From Andreesenia sp964489735 (GTDB lineage Bacteria; Bacillota; Clostridia; Tissierellales; Gottschalkiaceae), in NCBI GenBank assembly GCA_964489735.1, contig CAZBAL010000001.1, positions 1-64,000 on the forward strand: 64,000 nt of DNA, in the 5' to 3' direction. Below the pieces are notes generated by a model. The model worked only from the letters and a program-made list of their open reading frames with translations, did not search any database and was not told where the DNA came from. The first letter of the stretch is position 1. Each line of letters begins with the position of its first letter. Made by a program: the position numbers and the translations under genes. Shown piece by piece: positions 51,428 to 60,628 of the stretch.

Positions 51428-52153
51428 TTATATCATACTTTCAAGCTCTTCTTCAGTGATTTCTCTATATTCACCAAGTTCTAAATCATTATCAAGAATT
51501 AAATTACCCATTGACAGCCTCTTTAAGTATACCACACTCTTTCCAACAGCTTCGAACATTCTTTTTACCTGATGAAACTTGCCTTCAACTATCGTAAGTT
51601 CAATTTCAGATATTAAGTCTGATTCACTTACATTTACTATTTTAAGTTCCGCTGGAAGAGTCTCATAACCATCATCTAGCATAACTCCATCACTGAACTC
51701 TTCAACATCATGTTCATCCACAATTCCGGAAACTTTTGCAAAGTATGTCTTTGGAACTCTATTTTTAGGTGCTAGTAGTCTATGTGCTAACTGCCCGTCA
51801 TTTGTGAGCATAAGAAGTCCCTCAGTATCCTTATCAAGCCTGCCTACAGGAAATAAATTGAAAACCAGATACTCCTCATCTATCAACTCTAACACAGTAT
51901 CATGAAGATAGTCTTCTGTAGCAGAAATATACCCTGCAGGTTTATTCAGCATCAGATAAACATACTTTCTATATCTTACAAGCTCATCCATAAAAACAAT
52001 TTCATCATTCTCAGGATCTATTTTTGTCGCAGTATCTTTTACAACTTCTCCATTTACTGTTATTACACCCGACTTGGCAAGTTTTTTCAGTTCTTTTCTG
52101 GTACCATATCCAAGATTAGCAAGTACCTTATCAACTCTTTCTTTTTTAGCCAT
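51428..52153 (-). CDS. RsuA/RluB-family rRNA pseudouridine synthase
   Basis: A 241-residue enzyme with an N-terminal S4 domain (ERVDKVLANLGYGTRKELKK) and an RsuA-type catalytic domain. MLNKPAGYISATEDYLHDTV is typical of the group, the catalytic Asp is in FPVGRLDKDTEGLLMLTNDG, and EGKFHQVKRMFEAVG is conserved. It modifies a uridine in 16S or 23S rRNA. ATG 52153 follows GGAGGTG. Confidence 0.95.
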   Translation of the reverse strand: MAKKERVDKVLANLGYGTRKELKKLAKSGVITVNGEVVKDTATKIDPENDEIVFMDELVRYRKYVYLMLNKPAGYISATEDYLHDTVLELIDEEYLVFNLFPVGRLDKDTEGLLMLTNDGQLAHRLLAPKNRVPKTYFAKVSGIVDEHDVEEFSDGVMLDDGYETLPAELKIVNVSESDLISEIELTIVEGKFHQVKRMFEAVGKSVVYLKRLSMGNLILDNDLELGEYREITEEELESMI

Positions 52154-52185
52154 AATTACACCTCCAAAATTTATTAATCAGTCGT

Positions 52186-53142
52186 TTATTCATTAATCTC
52201 ATTTAAAACAGTTCCATTTAAATAATCAAACAGTTTGCCTTGATAAGTATTTCTCTTCTCCATTTCTTCTAATATCATATCTTTAATCTTCCACCAGCTT
52301 GTATTCCAGTTTACAAATAGAGTATTCTCCTCCGGTGCCCTACCTATTATTCTCTGAATAGCAATTTTAGGATCAAGGTTTTCCAGGAATATTATTACTC
52401 TCTCAATGTATTCTTTCATATCCATCATTTCAACTTCATTATTCTCATACATTCTGGCTAGTTCTGTTCCCTTTACAATATAGAGAGAATGCATTTTTAC
52501 CTCGTCCACACCTAAAGCAGATATTATTCTGGCGCCTTCTTTCACATCCATCCTGTCATCCCATGGTAAATTGAGTATCATATGAACACATGTAAAAAAG
52601 CCATATTTTCTGATTCTCAGCATAGCATCAATAAATTCTGCCAGTCCATGACCTCTATTAAGCTTATCCAGACTATGATAGTTAACCGTCTGAAGCCCTA
52701 GTTCAATGGTAATGTCTATCCCATGTTGATCTGATACGCTCTTGAGATACTCAAGATACTGATCACTAATGCAATCTGGTCTTGTAGATATGGATATGCC
52801 CACAATATCCTCAATAATTGACTCTTCAATCATATTCTTAAAGCTTTCAAAATCTATATACGTATTTGTAAAGTTTTGAAAAAATGCAATATATTTATTG
52901 GCTTTATATCTTTTTCTGATTTTTTCCATATTCTGAGTCAGCTGCTCTTTCACTTTCAATTTATCAGATAGATTTTCAAAGCTTCCTCCCTCTTCACCGC
53001 AGAATATACAGCCTCCAAATCCTACATTGCCGTCTCTATTAGGGCATGTCGTATCAATGCTTATAGGAAGCTTATACACTTTCTCACCATATTTATCTCT
53101 TAAATACTCAGAGTAGACTCTGTAGTAATCTCTTTCTTCCAT
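52186..53142 (-). CDS. TIGR01212-family radical SAM protein (YtqA-like)
   Basis: A 318-residue radical-SAM protein. The iron-sulfur motif is in IDTTCPNRDGNVGFGGCIFC (CX12-14CX2C spacing, as in this family). FQNFTNTYID, ISISTRPDCISD and ELGLQTVNYHSLDKLNRGH are Elp3-like segments. YtqA is the Bacillus member and its reaction is not established to my knowledge. ATG 53142 with AAAGGTG upstream is preferred to GTG 53151, which overlaps it. Confidence 0.93.
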   Translation of the reverse strand: MEERDYYRVYSEYLRDKYGEKVYKLPISIDTTCPNRDGNVGFGGCIFCGEEGGSFENLSDKLKVKEQLTQNMEKIRKRYKANKYIAFFQNFTNTYIDFESFKNMIEESIIEDIVGISISTRPDCISDQYLEYLKSVSDQHGIDITIELGLQTVNYHSLDKLNRGHGLAEFIDAMLRIRKYGFFTCVHMILNLPWDDRMDVKEGARIISALGVDEVKMHSLYIVKGTELARMYENNEVEMMDMKEYIERVIIFLENLDPKIAIQRIIGRAPEENTLFVNWNTSWWKIKDMILEEMEKRNTYQGKLFDYLNGTVLNEINE

Positions 53143-53183
53143 GTATTTCACCTTTTCTATCTATACGTTTTTCTTAGATTGTC

Positions 53184-54116
53184 TTATCTGACTATACTTC
53201 TGAATTTCGTAATAAATTTAATAAGCTCTATCTCAGCTATTAGCCTATGACCGGAGCATAAGCCATCAATATTAAGTCTTTTTATCTTATAAGGATTGTC
53301 CCCTCTTTTATATGCGCCGATATCAGTAGTTATTCCAACTTTGTAACCCTGAGACTCTGCAATTCTTAATACATCTTCATCATATCCTCCATATGGATAA
53401 GCTATGCTGCTAGTTTTGGAGTTTAAAACTTTCTCGATAATTTCTTTTGATTTTTTCAGATCACTTATTTTCGTATCAATATTTCTCCTCTCATCCTTAT
53501 CATTTTTATATTTATGAATTAGTAGAGGAACTCCATCTATCTTGCTGTGAAGAGAGTATGTGTGAGAACCGAATTCAATAAGACCTGAGCTTTTCATTTC
53601 TCTCATCTGATCTGCATTGAAAGAGCCTCTGTATTCATCAGAGCTCAGTGATCCATTTATATTAGTCCTGCTTTCAACATTTCTGGCTATTACAAACATA
53701 TTGGCTTTAATTTCATATTTTCTTAGAATAGGATAAGCATTCTCATAATTATTGTATTTTCCATCATCAAAAGTAACAATTATCGGCTTTTCCGGGAGCT
53801 TTTTATCTCCGTATATATTTTCTTCTAGATCACTTACAAGAATAGGAGTATATCCTCTTTTCTTCAGAGTTTTCATATGAGAATCAAATCTCCCAGTCTT
53901 TATAGAGTAGCCCAATCTTTTAAATACCGGCTTTTCTACGACATTATGATACATGATGATTGGAATAGTATTATCAGAATTCACTTCAATAATGCCATTT
54001 CCCAACAATGAGTATACTGTAATAATCACCATCGATAAAAATCCAAAGATATATATTACAATCCTGCTTTTTTTCTTTTTATCTGTTTTTTTAACAGAAT
54101 CCAAATCAAACATCAT
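53184..54116 (-). CDS. Polysaccharide deacetylase, membrane-anchored
   Basis: A protein of about 310 residues with an N-terminal membrane helix (about 17-38) and an extracellular NodB-type deacetylase domain. Motif 1 IVTFDDGKYNNYENA carries the catalytic Asp pair, motif 2 EFGSHTYSLHS the zinc histidines, and AYPYGGYDEDV the groove Arg-replacement region. It begins after TIPIIMYHNV. It probably removes acetyl groups from peptidoglycan or an exopolysaccharide. The start is uncertain: TTG 54146 lacks a ribosome site; ATG 54116 or 54113 follows GGTGT. Confidence 0.9.
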   Translation of the reverse strand: MMFDLDSVKKTDKKKKSRIVIYIFGFLSMVIITVYSLLGNGIIEVNSDNTIPIIMYHNVVEKPVFKRLGYSIKTGRFDSHMKTLKKRGYTPILVSDLEENIYGDKKLPEKPIIVTFDDGKYNNYENAYPILRKYEIKANMFVIARNVESRTNINGSLSSDEYRGSFNADQMREMKSSGLIEFGSHTYSLHSKIDGVPLLIHKYKNDKDERRNIDTKISDLKKSKEIIEKVLNSKTSSIAYPYGGYDEDVLRIAESQGYKVGITTDIGAYKRGDNPYKIKRLNIDGLCSGHRLIAEIELIKFITKFRSIVR

Positions 54117-54192
54117 TACACCAAGTTTCCAATATTTTCTGTTCAACTGTCATTTATGATACCTGCTTATAGTATCTACTCCTTATTACTAC

Positions 54193-54224
54193 ATAAAAAA
54201 GATTAGGACGATGTCCTAATCTTT
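54193..54224 (-). terminator. Terminator of the histidine operon
   Basis: AAAGATTAGGAC (54198-54209) and GTCCTAATCTTT (54213-54224) form a perfect 12-bp stem with a 3-base loop. On the - strand it is followed by TTTATG within a T run. It lies about 80 bases after hisIE. Confidence 0.9.
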
Positions 54225-54306
54225 CTAATATATCACTTTATTAAAATATCTGACTTTACTAAATAAAACTAAAGTATCACAAAAGACATCTATTATAATT
54301 ATACAT

Positions 54307-54918
54307 CTATTTATGTCTCTTGGCTAATTCTTTCTTTATATCTTCAATGCTTATTCCCATTTCCACAAGAAGCACTGTCATATGGTAAACTAAATCTGAA
54401 GCTTCATAGATAACTTCTTCTTTTGAGCTGTTTTTTGCTCCGATGATGACTTCAGCACTTTCTTCTCCAACTTTTTTAAGGATCTTGTCTACTCCTTCAG
54501 TAAACAGATAGTTAGTATATGAACCTTCAACAGGGTTCATCTTTCTATCTTCTATTAGAGAATAGAGCTTGTTCAATATTCTATATGGTTCTTCTTCAGA
54601 TTCTATTACAGTATTATAGAAACACGAGTACTCACCAGTATGACATGCATTTCCATTTTGAACAACCTTCACTAGAATAGTGTCTCCATCACAGTCATAG
54701 CTCATTGATATCACTTCTTGAGTATGTCCTGAAGTTGCTCCTTTATTCCAAAGCTCATTTCTGCTTCTAGAAAAGAACCAAGTCATTTTTGTCTCTATTG
54801 TCTTTTTAAGTGACTCCTCGTTCATATAAGCAAGCATAAGCACTTCGCCAGTGTTTACATCTTGAACTATAGCAGGCACTAGACCTTTTTCATCATATTT
54901 AATCTCGTTAATATCCAT
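54307..54918 (-). CDS. hisIE: Bifunctional phosphoribosyl-AMP cyclohydrolase / phosphoribosyl-ATP pyrophosphatase
   Basis: A 203-residue fusion catalysing steps 2 and 3 of histidine synthesis. The N-terminal HisI domain (1-110) has MTWFFSRSRNELWNKGATSGHTQEV in part (SRSRNELWNKGATSGHTQ) and the zinc cysteines in DCDGDTILV and NACHTGEYSC. The C-terminal HisE domain (about 115-203) has KVGEESAEVIIGAKN and ASDLVYHMTVLL. It starts one base after the hisF stop with AAAGGTGA inside the hisF end. Last gene of the operon. Confidence 0.96.
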   Translation of the reverse strand: MDINEIKYDEKGLVPAIVQDVNTGEVLMLAYMNEESLKKTIETKMTWFFSRSRNELWNKGATSGHTQEVISMSYDCDGDTILVKVVQNGNACHTGEYSCFYNTVIESEEEPYRILNKLYSLIEDRKMNPVEGSYTNYLFTEGVDKILKKVGEESAEVIIGAKNSSKEEVIYEASDLVYHMTVLLVEMGISIEDIKKELAKRHK

Positions 54919-54919
54919 A

Positions 54920-55684
54920 TTATTTCACCTTTCTCATAGGAATTCCTTCAGATATGAGATACTCTTTAAGTTCAGGTATCAGAATCTCCTGGAAATGGAA
55001 TACAGAAGCAGCTAGTGCTGCATCAGCTCCACCTTCTTTAAGTACGTCTCTGAAATGCTCTTTAGTTCCTGCTCCACCTGACGCTATCAGAGGAACATTT
55101 ACAGCTTTTCCTACTTCCTGCATTAATTCTATATCATAGCCGCCCTTAACTCCGTCGGTTTCAATGCTGTTTAAAACTATCTCTCCGGCTCCAAGTTCAA
55201 CACCTTTTTTAGCCCATTCAACTACATCCATCTCAGTGTCGACTCTACCACCATTTATTACTACAGTCCATTTTTTATCACCGATTTTTTTAGCATCTAT
55301 AGAAAGAACAACGCATTGTGCTCCGAACTTTTCAGATGCTTCTCTGATTAAATCAGGATTTTTAACAGCTGATGAGTTTATTGATATCTTATCAGCACCT
55401 GCTCTTAAAAGCGCTTTAAAATCATCTACAGTGCTAACTCCACCACCTACTGCAAATGGAATAAACACTTCTTTAGCAGTCTCTTTAACTATGTCCAAGA
55501 AGATTCCTCTTCCTTCATGAGAAGCTGTGATATCATAGAAAACAAGTTCATCTGCACCATTGTCATTGTAGAATTTAGCCAGCTTAACCGGATCATCAAC
55601 TTCTTTTATGTCTTTGAATTTTGTTCCTTTAACAACTTTTCCGTCTCTAACATCAAGACACGGCACTATTCTCTTTGTAAGCAT
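54920..55684 (-). CDS. hisF: Imidazole glycerol phosphate synthase, cyclase subunit
   Basis: A 254-residue TIM barrel starting MLTKRIVPCLDVRDGKVVKG. Catalytic Asp11 is in PCLDV and the second Asp in IETDGVKGGYD. AVGGGVSTVDDF and LIASGGAGTKEHF are the phosphate-binding loops. With HisH it converts PRFAR and glutamine-derived ammonia to IGP and AICAR. Two-base spacing from hisA. Confidence 0.97.
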   Translation of the reverse strand: MLTKRIVPCLDVRDGKVVKGTKFKDIKEVDDPVKLAKFYNDNGADELVFYDITASHEGRGIFLDIVKETAKEVFIPFAVGGGVSTVDDFKALLRAGADKISINSSAVKNPDLIREASEKFGAQCVVLSIDAKKIGDKKWTVVINGGRVDTEMDVVEWAKKGVELGAGEIVLNSIETDGVKGGYDIELMQEVGKAVNVPLIASGGAGTKEHFRDVLKEGGADAALAASVFHFQEILIPELKEYLISEGIPMRKVK

Positions 55685-55686
55685 TA

Positions 55687-56394
55687 TTATACCTCCAGTG
55701 CATCCTCTAACTTGATTTCATCTATATACAGAGCTTTACCAATTATCGCTCCATATATATCCATAGCTTTAAGCTTTACAACGTCATCAATTGAACTAAC
55801 TCCACCTGATGCTATTACATCTATATCTGAAATTTCAGAAACCTCTTTATATATGTCAAAGTTTGGTCCCTGCATCATTCCATCTTTTGCTATATCAGTA
55901 TACACTATAGTCTTAACTCCTATTTCATCAAGAGTTTTTACAAAATCAGTAGACTTTGTAGTGCTTAAATTAACCCATCCATCTACCGCAACTATTCCAT
56001 CTTTAGCATCAACTGAAACTACTATTTTTTCAGCATATTTTTCAGTCATTTTTCTTAGGAAATCTTCATCATTTACAGCTGCTGTACCTAGAATTACTCT
56101 ATTTACTCCTGCTTCTAATAAGTTTTCTATAGCTTCTTCTGATCTTATACCTCCACCAACTTGAATAGGAACATTAACAGTCGATGCGATATTTTTAATT
56201 ATATCAAAATTCTTAGATTTTCCATCCTTAGCACCATCTAAGTCAACTATGTGGATAAATTCCGCTCCTTTTGATTCCCATGTCTTTGCAACTTCTACAG
56301 GATTATCAAAGTATATATCTAGTTCATCGAATTTACCCTGTTTAAGTCTAACACAATTTCCATCTTTAATATCAATAGCTGGAAAAATTATCAT
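55687..56394 (-). CDS. hisA: ProFAR isomerase
   Basis: A 235-residue TIM barrel homologous to HisF. IIFPAIDIKDGNCVRLKQG holds the catalytic Asp, and VYTDIAKDGMMQGPNFD the second Asp. QVGGGIRSEEAIE and VIASGGVSSIDDV are phosphate loops. It catalyses the Amadori isomerisation of ProFAR to PRFAR. Its start overlaps the hisH stop by one base. Confidence 0.96.
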   Translation of the reverse strand: MIIFPAIDIKDGNCVRLKQGKFDELDIYFDNPVEVAKTWESKGAEFIHIVDLDGAKDGKSKNFDIIKNIASTVNVPIQVGGGIRSEEAIENLLEAGVNRVILGTAAVNDEDFLRKMTEKYAEKIVVSVDAKDGIVAVDGWVNLSTTKSTDFVKTLDEIGVKTIVYTDIAKDGMMQGPNFDIYKEVSEISDIDVIASGGVSSIDDVVKLKAMDIYGAIIGKALYIDEIKLEDALEV

Positions 56395-56990
56395 TAAATC
56401 AACTCCCCAAACGCTTTTAATATATTCATTCCAGTTTCTCCACTTTTTTCAGGGTGAAACTGCATTCCATAAACATTTTCTCTGCCTACTACTGCCGGCA
56501 CTTTAACACCATACTCTGAATATGCGATGACATCTTTCATATTGTTCAGATAATATGAATGTACAAAATATACGAACTCATCTTCTTTAACATATTTCAT
56601 GATTTTATCATCTTTATGAAAAACAAGACTGTTCCATCCCATATGAGGTACTTTCAGATTATCATCAAACTTTACAATATCTCCCGGTAAAATACCAAGA
56701 CCTTCATGCTCACCATCTTCAAATGATCTTTCAAAAAGCAATTGAAGCCCTAAACATATTCCAAGAAGAGGCTTACCTGAATCTGCATAATCAACTACAG
56801 ATTTTAAAAGACCCGATTCCTTTAATGAAATCATAGCGTCCTTATATGCGCCAACTCCTGGAAGAATCAGTCCGTTAGAAGCCAGAAGATCTTTTTCGTT
56901 GTCTACTATCTGATTTTCATAGCCTAAAGTATCCAGTGCATTCTTTATGCTGCTCAGATTTCCTACTCCATAATCTACTATTCCTATCAC
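56394..56990 (-). CDS. hisH: Imidazole glycerol phosphate synthase, glutaminase subunit
   Basis: A 198-residue class I glutamine amidotransferase. IGIVDYGVGNLSSI at the start, the nucleophile Cys in PLLGICLGLQLLF, and the His-Glu pair in GMQFHPEKSG. It feeds ammonia to HisF. It sits directly between hisB and hisA with no spacer. Confidence 0.97.
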   Translation of the reverse strand: MIGIVDYGVGNLSSIKNALDTLGYENQIVDNEKDLLASNGLILPGVGAYKDAMISLKESGLLKSVVDYADSGKPLLGICLGLQLLFERSFEDGEHEGLGILPGDIVKFDDNLKVPHMGWNSLVFHKDDKIMKYVKEDEFVYFVHSYYLNNMKDVIAYSEYGVKVPAVVGRENVYGMQFHPEKSGETGMNILKAFGELI

Positions 56991-57575
56991 CTAGATCACT
57001 CCCTTAGTAGACATCACTCCAGTTATTCTTTCATCATGTCTAGTTGCTTTGTCTAATGTACGACCAAATCCTTTAAACATAGATTCTATAACATGATGTG
57101 CATTTCCATTTGAAATGATTTTTAGATGCACATTTGCCATTGCCGCATTTGAAAAACCTCTAAAGAACTCCTCAACAAGTTCAGTATCAAAAGTTCCTAA
57201 GATATCTCTGCTGAAATCGGTATCTATAGAAAGATACGGTCTTCCTCCAAGGTCAAGTGCTGTAAGAGTTAAGACCTCATCCATAGGAGTAAATGTATCT
57301 GCATATCTCACTATACCTTTTTTATCTCCAACAGCTTCTCTAACAACTTCACCTAGTGTAATACCTATATCTTCAACCGTGTGATGCCCATCTATATGAA
57401 GATCTCCATCACATTTTACTTCAAGGTCAAATAAACCGTGCTTAGAAAATAAAATCAGCATGTGATCGAGAAAACCAATACCCGTATTGATATCCGACTC
57501 ACCTGTTCCATCAATATTTATTTTAACTGTAATATCCGTTTCATGTGTTTTTCTAGATTTTTCTGCTTTTCTCAA
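56991..57575 (-). CDS. hisB: Imidazoleglycerol-phosphate dehydratase
   Basis: A 194-residue monofunctional IGPD. The two manganese-binding His motifs are HIDGHHTVEDIG and GNAHHVIESMFKGFGR, with GFLDHML also conserved. There is no fused histidinol-phosphatase domain, so that activity must come from another gene, not seen in the window. TTG start at 57575 with AAAGGGATG upstream, 4 bases after hisC. Confidence 0.96.
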   Translation of the reverse strand: MRKAEKSRKTHETDITVKINIDGTGESDINTGIGFLDHMLILFSKHGLFDLEVKCDGDLHIDGHHTVEDIGITLGEVVREAVGDKKGIVRYADTFTPMDEVLTLTALDLGGRPYLSIDTDFSRDILGTFDTELVEEFFRGFSNAAMANVHLKIISNGNAHHVIESMFKGFGRTLDKATRHDERITGVMSTKGVI

Positions 57576-57579
57576 TTCA

Positions 57580-58641
57580 TCACATCCCTTTCAATATCTC
57601 AGATAGCGAATCAATGAACTTATCATTATCTTCTTCTGTACCAACAGACACTCTCAAATGGTTCTCCAGTGCTCCACCTTTGAAAAGTCTGATAAGAAGC
57701 TTTCTTTTCTTAAGCTCTTGAAATACAGTCTCTGCATTATCCACTTTAAAAAGTATGAAATTTGTATCAGAACTGTACGGCTTTACTCCATCTATATTTT
57801 CCATAGCGGAAAAAACTCTGTCTTTCTCTGCTTTTATCAACTTTATATTTTCTTCTGCTGTCTTCATATCCTTGAGCAGCTCTTCTGCAACAATCTGAGA
57901 AATGCAGTTGAGATTATAAGGAGCTTTAATTGCTGCGATTTTGTTTGCAATCTCCTCTGATGAAATCAAATACCCAGTCCTGATTGCGGCAGCTCCAAAA
58001 GCTTTAGAAAGTGTCCTTAAAACAATAAGTCTGTTGCTGTTTAACACTTCTCTTACAACAGTTTCTCCACCAAATTCAATATAGGCTTCATCTACAACGA
58101 TTATACTATCTGTTTCATCTAATAATCTCATTATATCAGATTTCGGTGTAGTTTTTCCCGTAGGATTATTAGGATTGCATAGTATTACAACTTTAGCATT
58201 ATCTTCATTAGCCTTTTTTATAAGCTTATCTATATCAATTGCAAACTCTTCTTCGGCTTCTATTTCCATATATTGCCCACCAAGTACTTTTGTATTAAGA
58301 CCGTACATAGTGAATGTAGGATTATGAGACAGCACTACATCGTCCATCTCGACAAATGTATTGAGAAGCACATGTATCATCTCATCTGAGCCATTTCCTA
58401 CCACAATATTTTCCATAGGAACTCCAACATATTCGGCCATAGATGCTCTTAATATATCACTGTTGCAGTCTGGATAATACATAAAATCAAGTTTCTCAAT
58501 TCTATCCATTATCTTGGCTTTAACGCCATCTTTTATATTGAATGGACTTTCATTGGCGTCCATTTTTATAAATCCTTCAAACTCATTTGGCAGGTATGGC
58601 TGAAAATCCAATATTCTCTTTTTAAAATATCTATTTGCCAT
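57580..58641 (-). CDS. hisC: Histidinol-phosphate aminotransferase
   Basis: A 353-residue fold-type I aminotransferase. VVGNGSDEMIHVLLN, LCNPNNPTGKTTP, IIVDEAYIEFGG and the PLP-lysine motif LRTLSKAFGAAAIRTGY are all typical of HisC. It begins inside the hisD gene (overlap of 11 bases). Confidence 0.96.
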   Translation of the reverse strand: MANRYFKKRILDFQPYLPNEFEGFIKMDANESPFNIKDGVKAKIMDRIEKLDFMYYPDCNSDILRASMAEYVGVPMENIVVGNGSDEMIHVLLNTFVEMDDVVLSHNPTFTMYGLNTKVLGGQYMEIEAEEEFAIDIDKLIKKANEDNAKVVILCNPNNPTGKTTPKSDIMRLLDETDSIIVVDEAYIEFGGETVVREVLNSNRLIVLRTLSKAFGAAAIRTGYLISSEEIANKIAAIKAPYNLNCISQIVAEELLKDMKTAEENIKLIKAEKDRVFSAMENIDGVKPYSSDTNFILFKVDNAETVFQELKKRKLLIRLFKGGALENHLRVSVGTEEDNDKFIDSLSEILKGM

Positions 58642-59932
58642 TTGGGAACCTCACTCTCACAGAATTTGCGTGAGCTTCCAGTCCCTCTGATTCAGCAATT
58701 GCTATTATCTTGTCTTTGTGCTCCTCTAAATTCTTTCTATCGTAGAAAATAAGAGATGATTTCTTAACAAAGTCATCTACTCCAAGTGGTGAATAGAATT
58801 TAGCAGTTGAACTAGTAGGTAATGTGTGGTTAGTTCCTGAGAAATAGTCTCCAAGAGGCTCTGGTGAATATTCTCCTAAGAAAATCGCTCCAGCATTTTT
58901 TATGCTGCTTATCATCTCAAAAGGACTCTTAACCATAACTTCAAGGTGTTCCGGTGCTATTTCATTCGTGTAGTAAACAGCTTCATCCATGTCTTTAGCA
59001 ACTATTATAGCTCCAAAGTTTTTAAGAGATTCTTCAACTATATCTTTTCTTGAAAGCTTATCAGTTTGAACCTTCAGCTCTTTTTTAACATTTTCAGCAA
59101 GTTCTTCAGATGTAGTAACTAAAATAGAAGATGCTAATGTATCGTGCTCTGCCTGTGAAAGCATATCGGCAGCAACATACTCAGGATTTGCAGTTTCATC
59201 AGCAAGAACAAGTATTTCACTAGGTCCAGCTATCATATCTATATCAACAAATCCGTAAACTATTCTCTTTGCAATTGCAACATATATATTCCCTGGTCCG
59301 ACTATTTTATAAACTTTAGGAATAGTCTCCGTACCAAATGCCATAGCTGCGATACCTTGAGCTCCACCAGCTTTATAAATCTTGTCAACGCCTGCAATTT
59401 TAGCTGCTGCAAGAATATTGTCAGATACACCGCCATCTTTTGAAGGTGGTGTTACCATTACAATCTCTTCAACCCCAGCAACCTTGGCTGGAACTGCATT
59501 CATTAGAACTGTTGATGGTAGAGGAGCAGTACCTCCAGGTACATATATTCCAACCTTTTCAATCGGATTGTATATCTGTCCTAACATTATTCCAGGTTTT
59601 TTATTGTCAATCCACGAGTTTATCAGCTGTTTTTGGTGAAAATCTCTAATATTCTCAGCCGCTTCTTCAAGCGCTTCAATAAGCTCTTTATCACATCTGT
59701 TATAAGCCTCTTCTATTTCTTCCTGAGTTACCTGTATTCTATCCAGCTTAACCCCATCAAATTTTTCTGTATACTCTAATATAGCTTTATCTTTATTATC
59801 TCTTACATTAGTGATTATTTCTTCAACAGATCTATTTACTTCACCGAATTCCAATTGCGATCTGTTAAGAAGCAAGTCTATCTCCTTTTGAACTTCTTCA
59901 CTACCTGATTTTGTATTTATTAACTTTATCAT
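58631..59932 (-). CDS. hisD: Histidinol dehydrogenase
   Basis: A 433-residue zinc enzyme oxidising histidinol to histidine in two NAD-dependent steps. GIYVPGGTAPLPSTVLMNAVP, AGGAQGIAAMAFGTETIP and VYKIVGPGNIYVA are conserved. The catalytic Glu-His pair is in NEIAPEHLEVM, and the zinc residues are in SQAEHD and GTNHTLPT. It lies directly after hisG with no spacer. Confidence 0.97.
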   Translation of the reverse strand: MIKLINTKSGSEEVQKEIDLLLNRSQLEFGEVNRSVEEIITNVRDNKDKAILEYTEKFDGVKLDRIQVTQEEIEEAYNRCDKELIEALEEAAENIRDFHQKQLINSWIDNKKPGIMLGQIYNPIEKVGIYVPGGTAPLPSTVLMNAVPAKVAGVEEIVMVTPPSKDGGVSDNILAAAKIAGVDKIYKAGGAQGIAAMAFGTETIPKVYKIVGPGNIYVAIAKRIVYGFVDIDMIAGPSEILVLADETANPEYVAADMLSQAEHDTLASSILVTTSEELAENVKKELKVQTDKLSRKDIVEESLKNFGAIIVAKDMDEAVYYTNEIAPEHLEVMVKSPFEMISSIKNAGAIFLGEYSPEPLGDYFSGTNHTLPTSSTAKFYSPLGVDDFVKKSSLIFYDRKNLEEHKDKIIAIAESEGLEAHANSVRVRFPNGK

Positions 59933-60565
59933 CTATTTCACCTCTATCAATTTATTCAAGTCATCCATTACTTTCTTAATTCTATCATTTTTAAATTTAA
60001 AGCTCACCTTATTTGCAATAAGTCTAGCCGATATATCTGAAATATCTTCGAGTACAACTAAGCCATTCTCTTTTAGAGTTCTTCCTGTCTCAACTATATC
60101 CACAATCACATCAGAAAGACCTATTAGAGGAGCAAGCTCAACCGAACCATTCAGTTTGATTATTTCAACCTGTCTACCAGTGTTTTTAAAATATCTCTTA
60201 GCAACATTCACGTACTTAGTAGCAACTCTTATCTTTCTTGTAGGGTCTATCTTATAACCCTCAAGTGCAGCAACTGAAAATTTGCATTTACCAAATTCCA
60301 GATCTGCTATTTCGTAAACTTCTCTGTTCTCTTCAAGTATAGTATCTTTTCCAACAATTCCTATATCAACAGCGCCTCTTTCAACATAGATAGGAACATC
60401 TACAGCTTTTACGAGTACGTATCTTACCTTGTTTTCTTCACTAGTCAGAATCAGTTTTCTAGATTCTTCTTCAAATTCTTTACATGAAAGACCTATTTCT
60501 TTAAGATACTGGTATCCTTTATTTCCGAGTCTACCTTTTGCAATAGCAATATTCAAATACTCCAT
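59933..60565 (-). CDS. hisG: ATP phosphoribosyltransferase, short form
   Basis: A 210-residue catalytic subunit of the first step of histidine synthesis. YLNIAIAKGRLGNKGYQYL at the start, AVDVPIYVERGAVDIGIVGKD in part, and VDIVETGRTLKENGL for the PRPP-binding loop. It lacks the C-terminal regulatory domain of long HisG and so needs HisZ, which is encoded just upstream. ATG 60565 behind GAGGGCGAG is chosen over the in-frame ATG at 60583. Confidence 0.96.
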   Translation of the reverse strand: MEYLNIAIAKGRLGNKGYQYLKEIGLSCKEFEEESRKLILTSEENKVRYVLVKAVDVPIYVERGAVDIGIVGKDTILEENREVYEIADLEFGKCKFSVAALEGYKIDPTRKIRVATKYVNVAKRYFKNTGRQVEIIKLNGSVELAPLIGLSDVIVDIVETGRTLKENGLVVLEDISDISARLIANKVSFKFKNDRIKKVMDDLNKLIEVK

Positions 60566-60628
60566 ATCTCGCCCTCTTTTCAAAATTTATTATCAATTCA
60601 ATTGTATTCTCATTCTAAACTATATAAA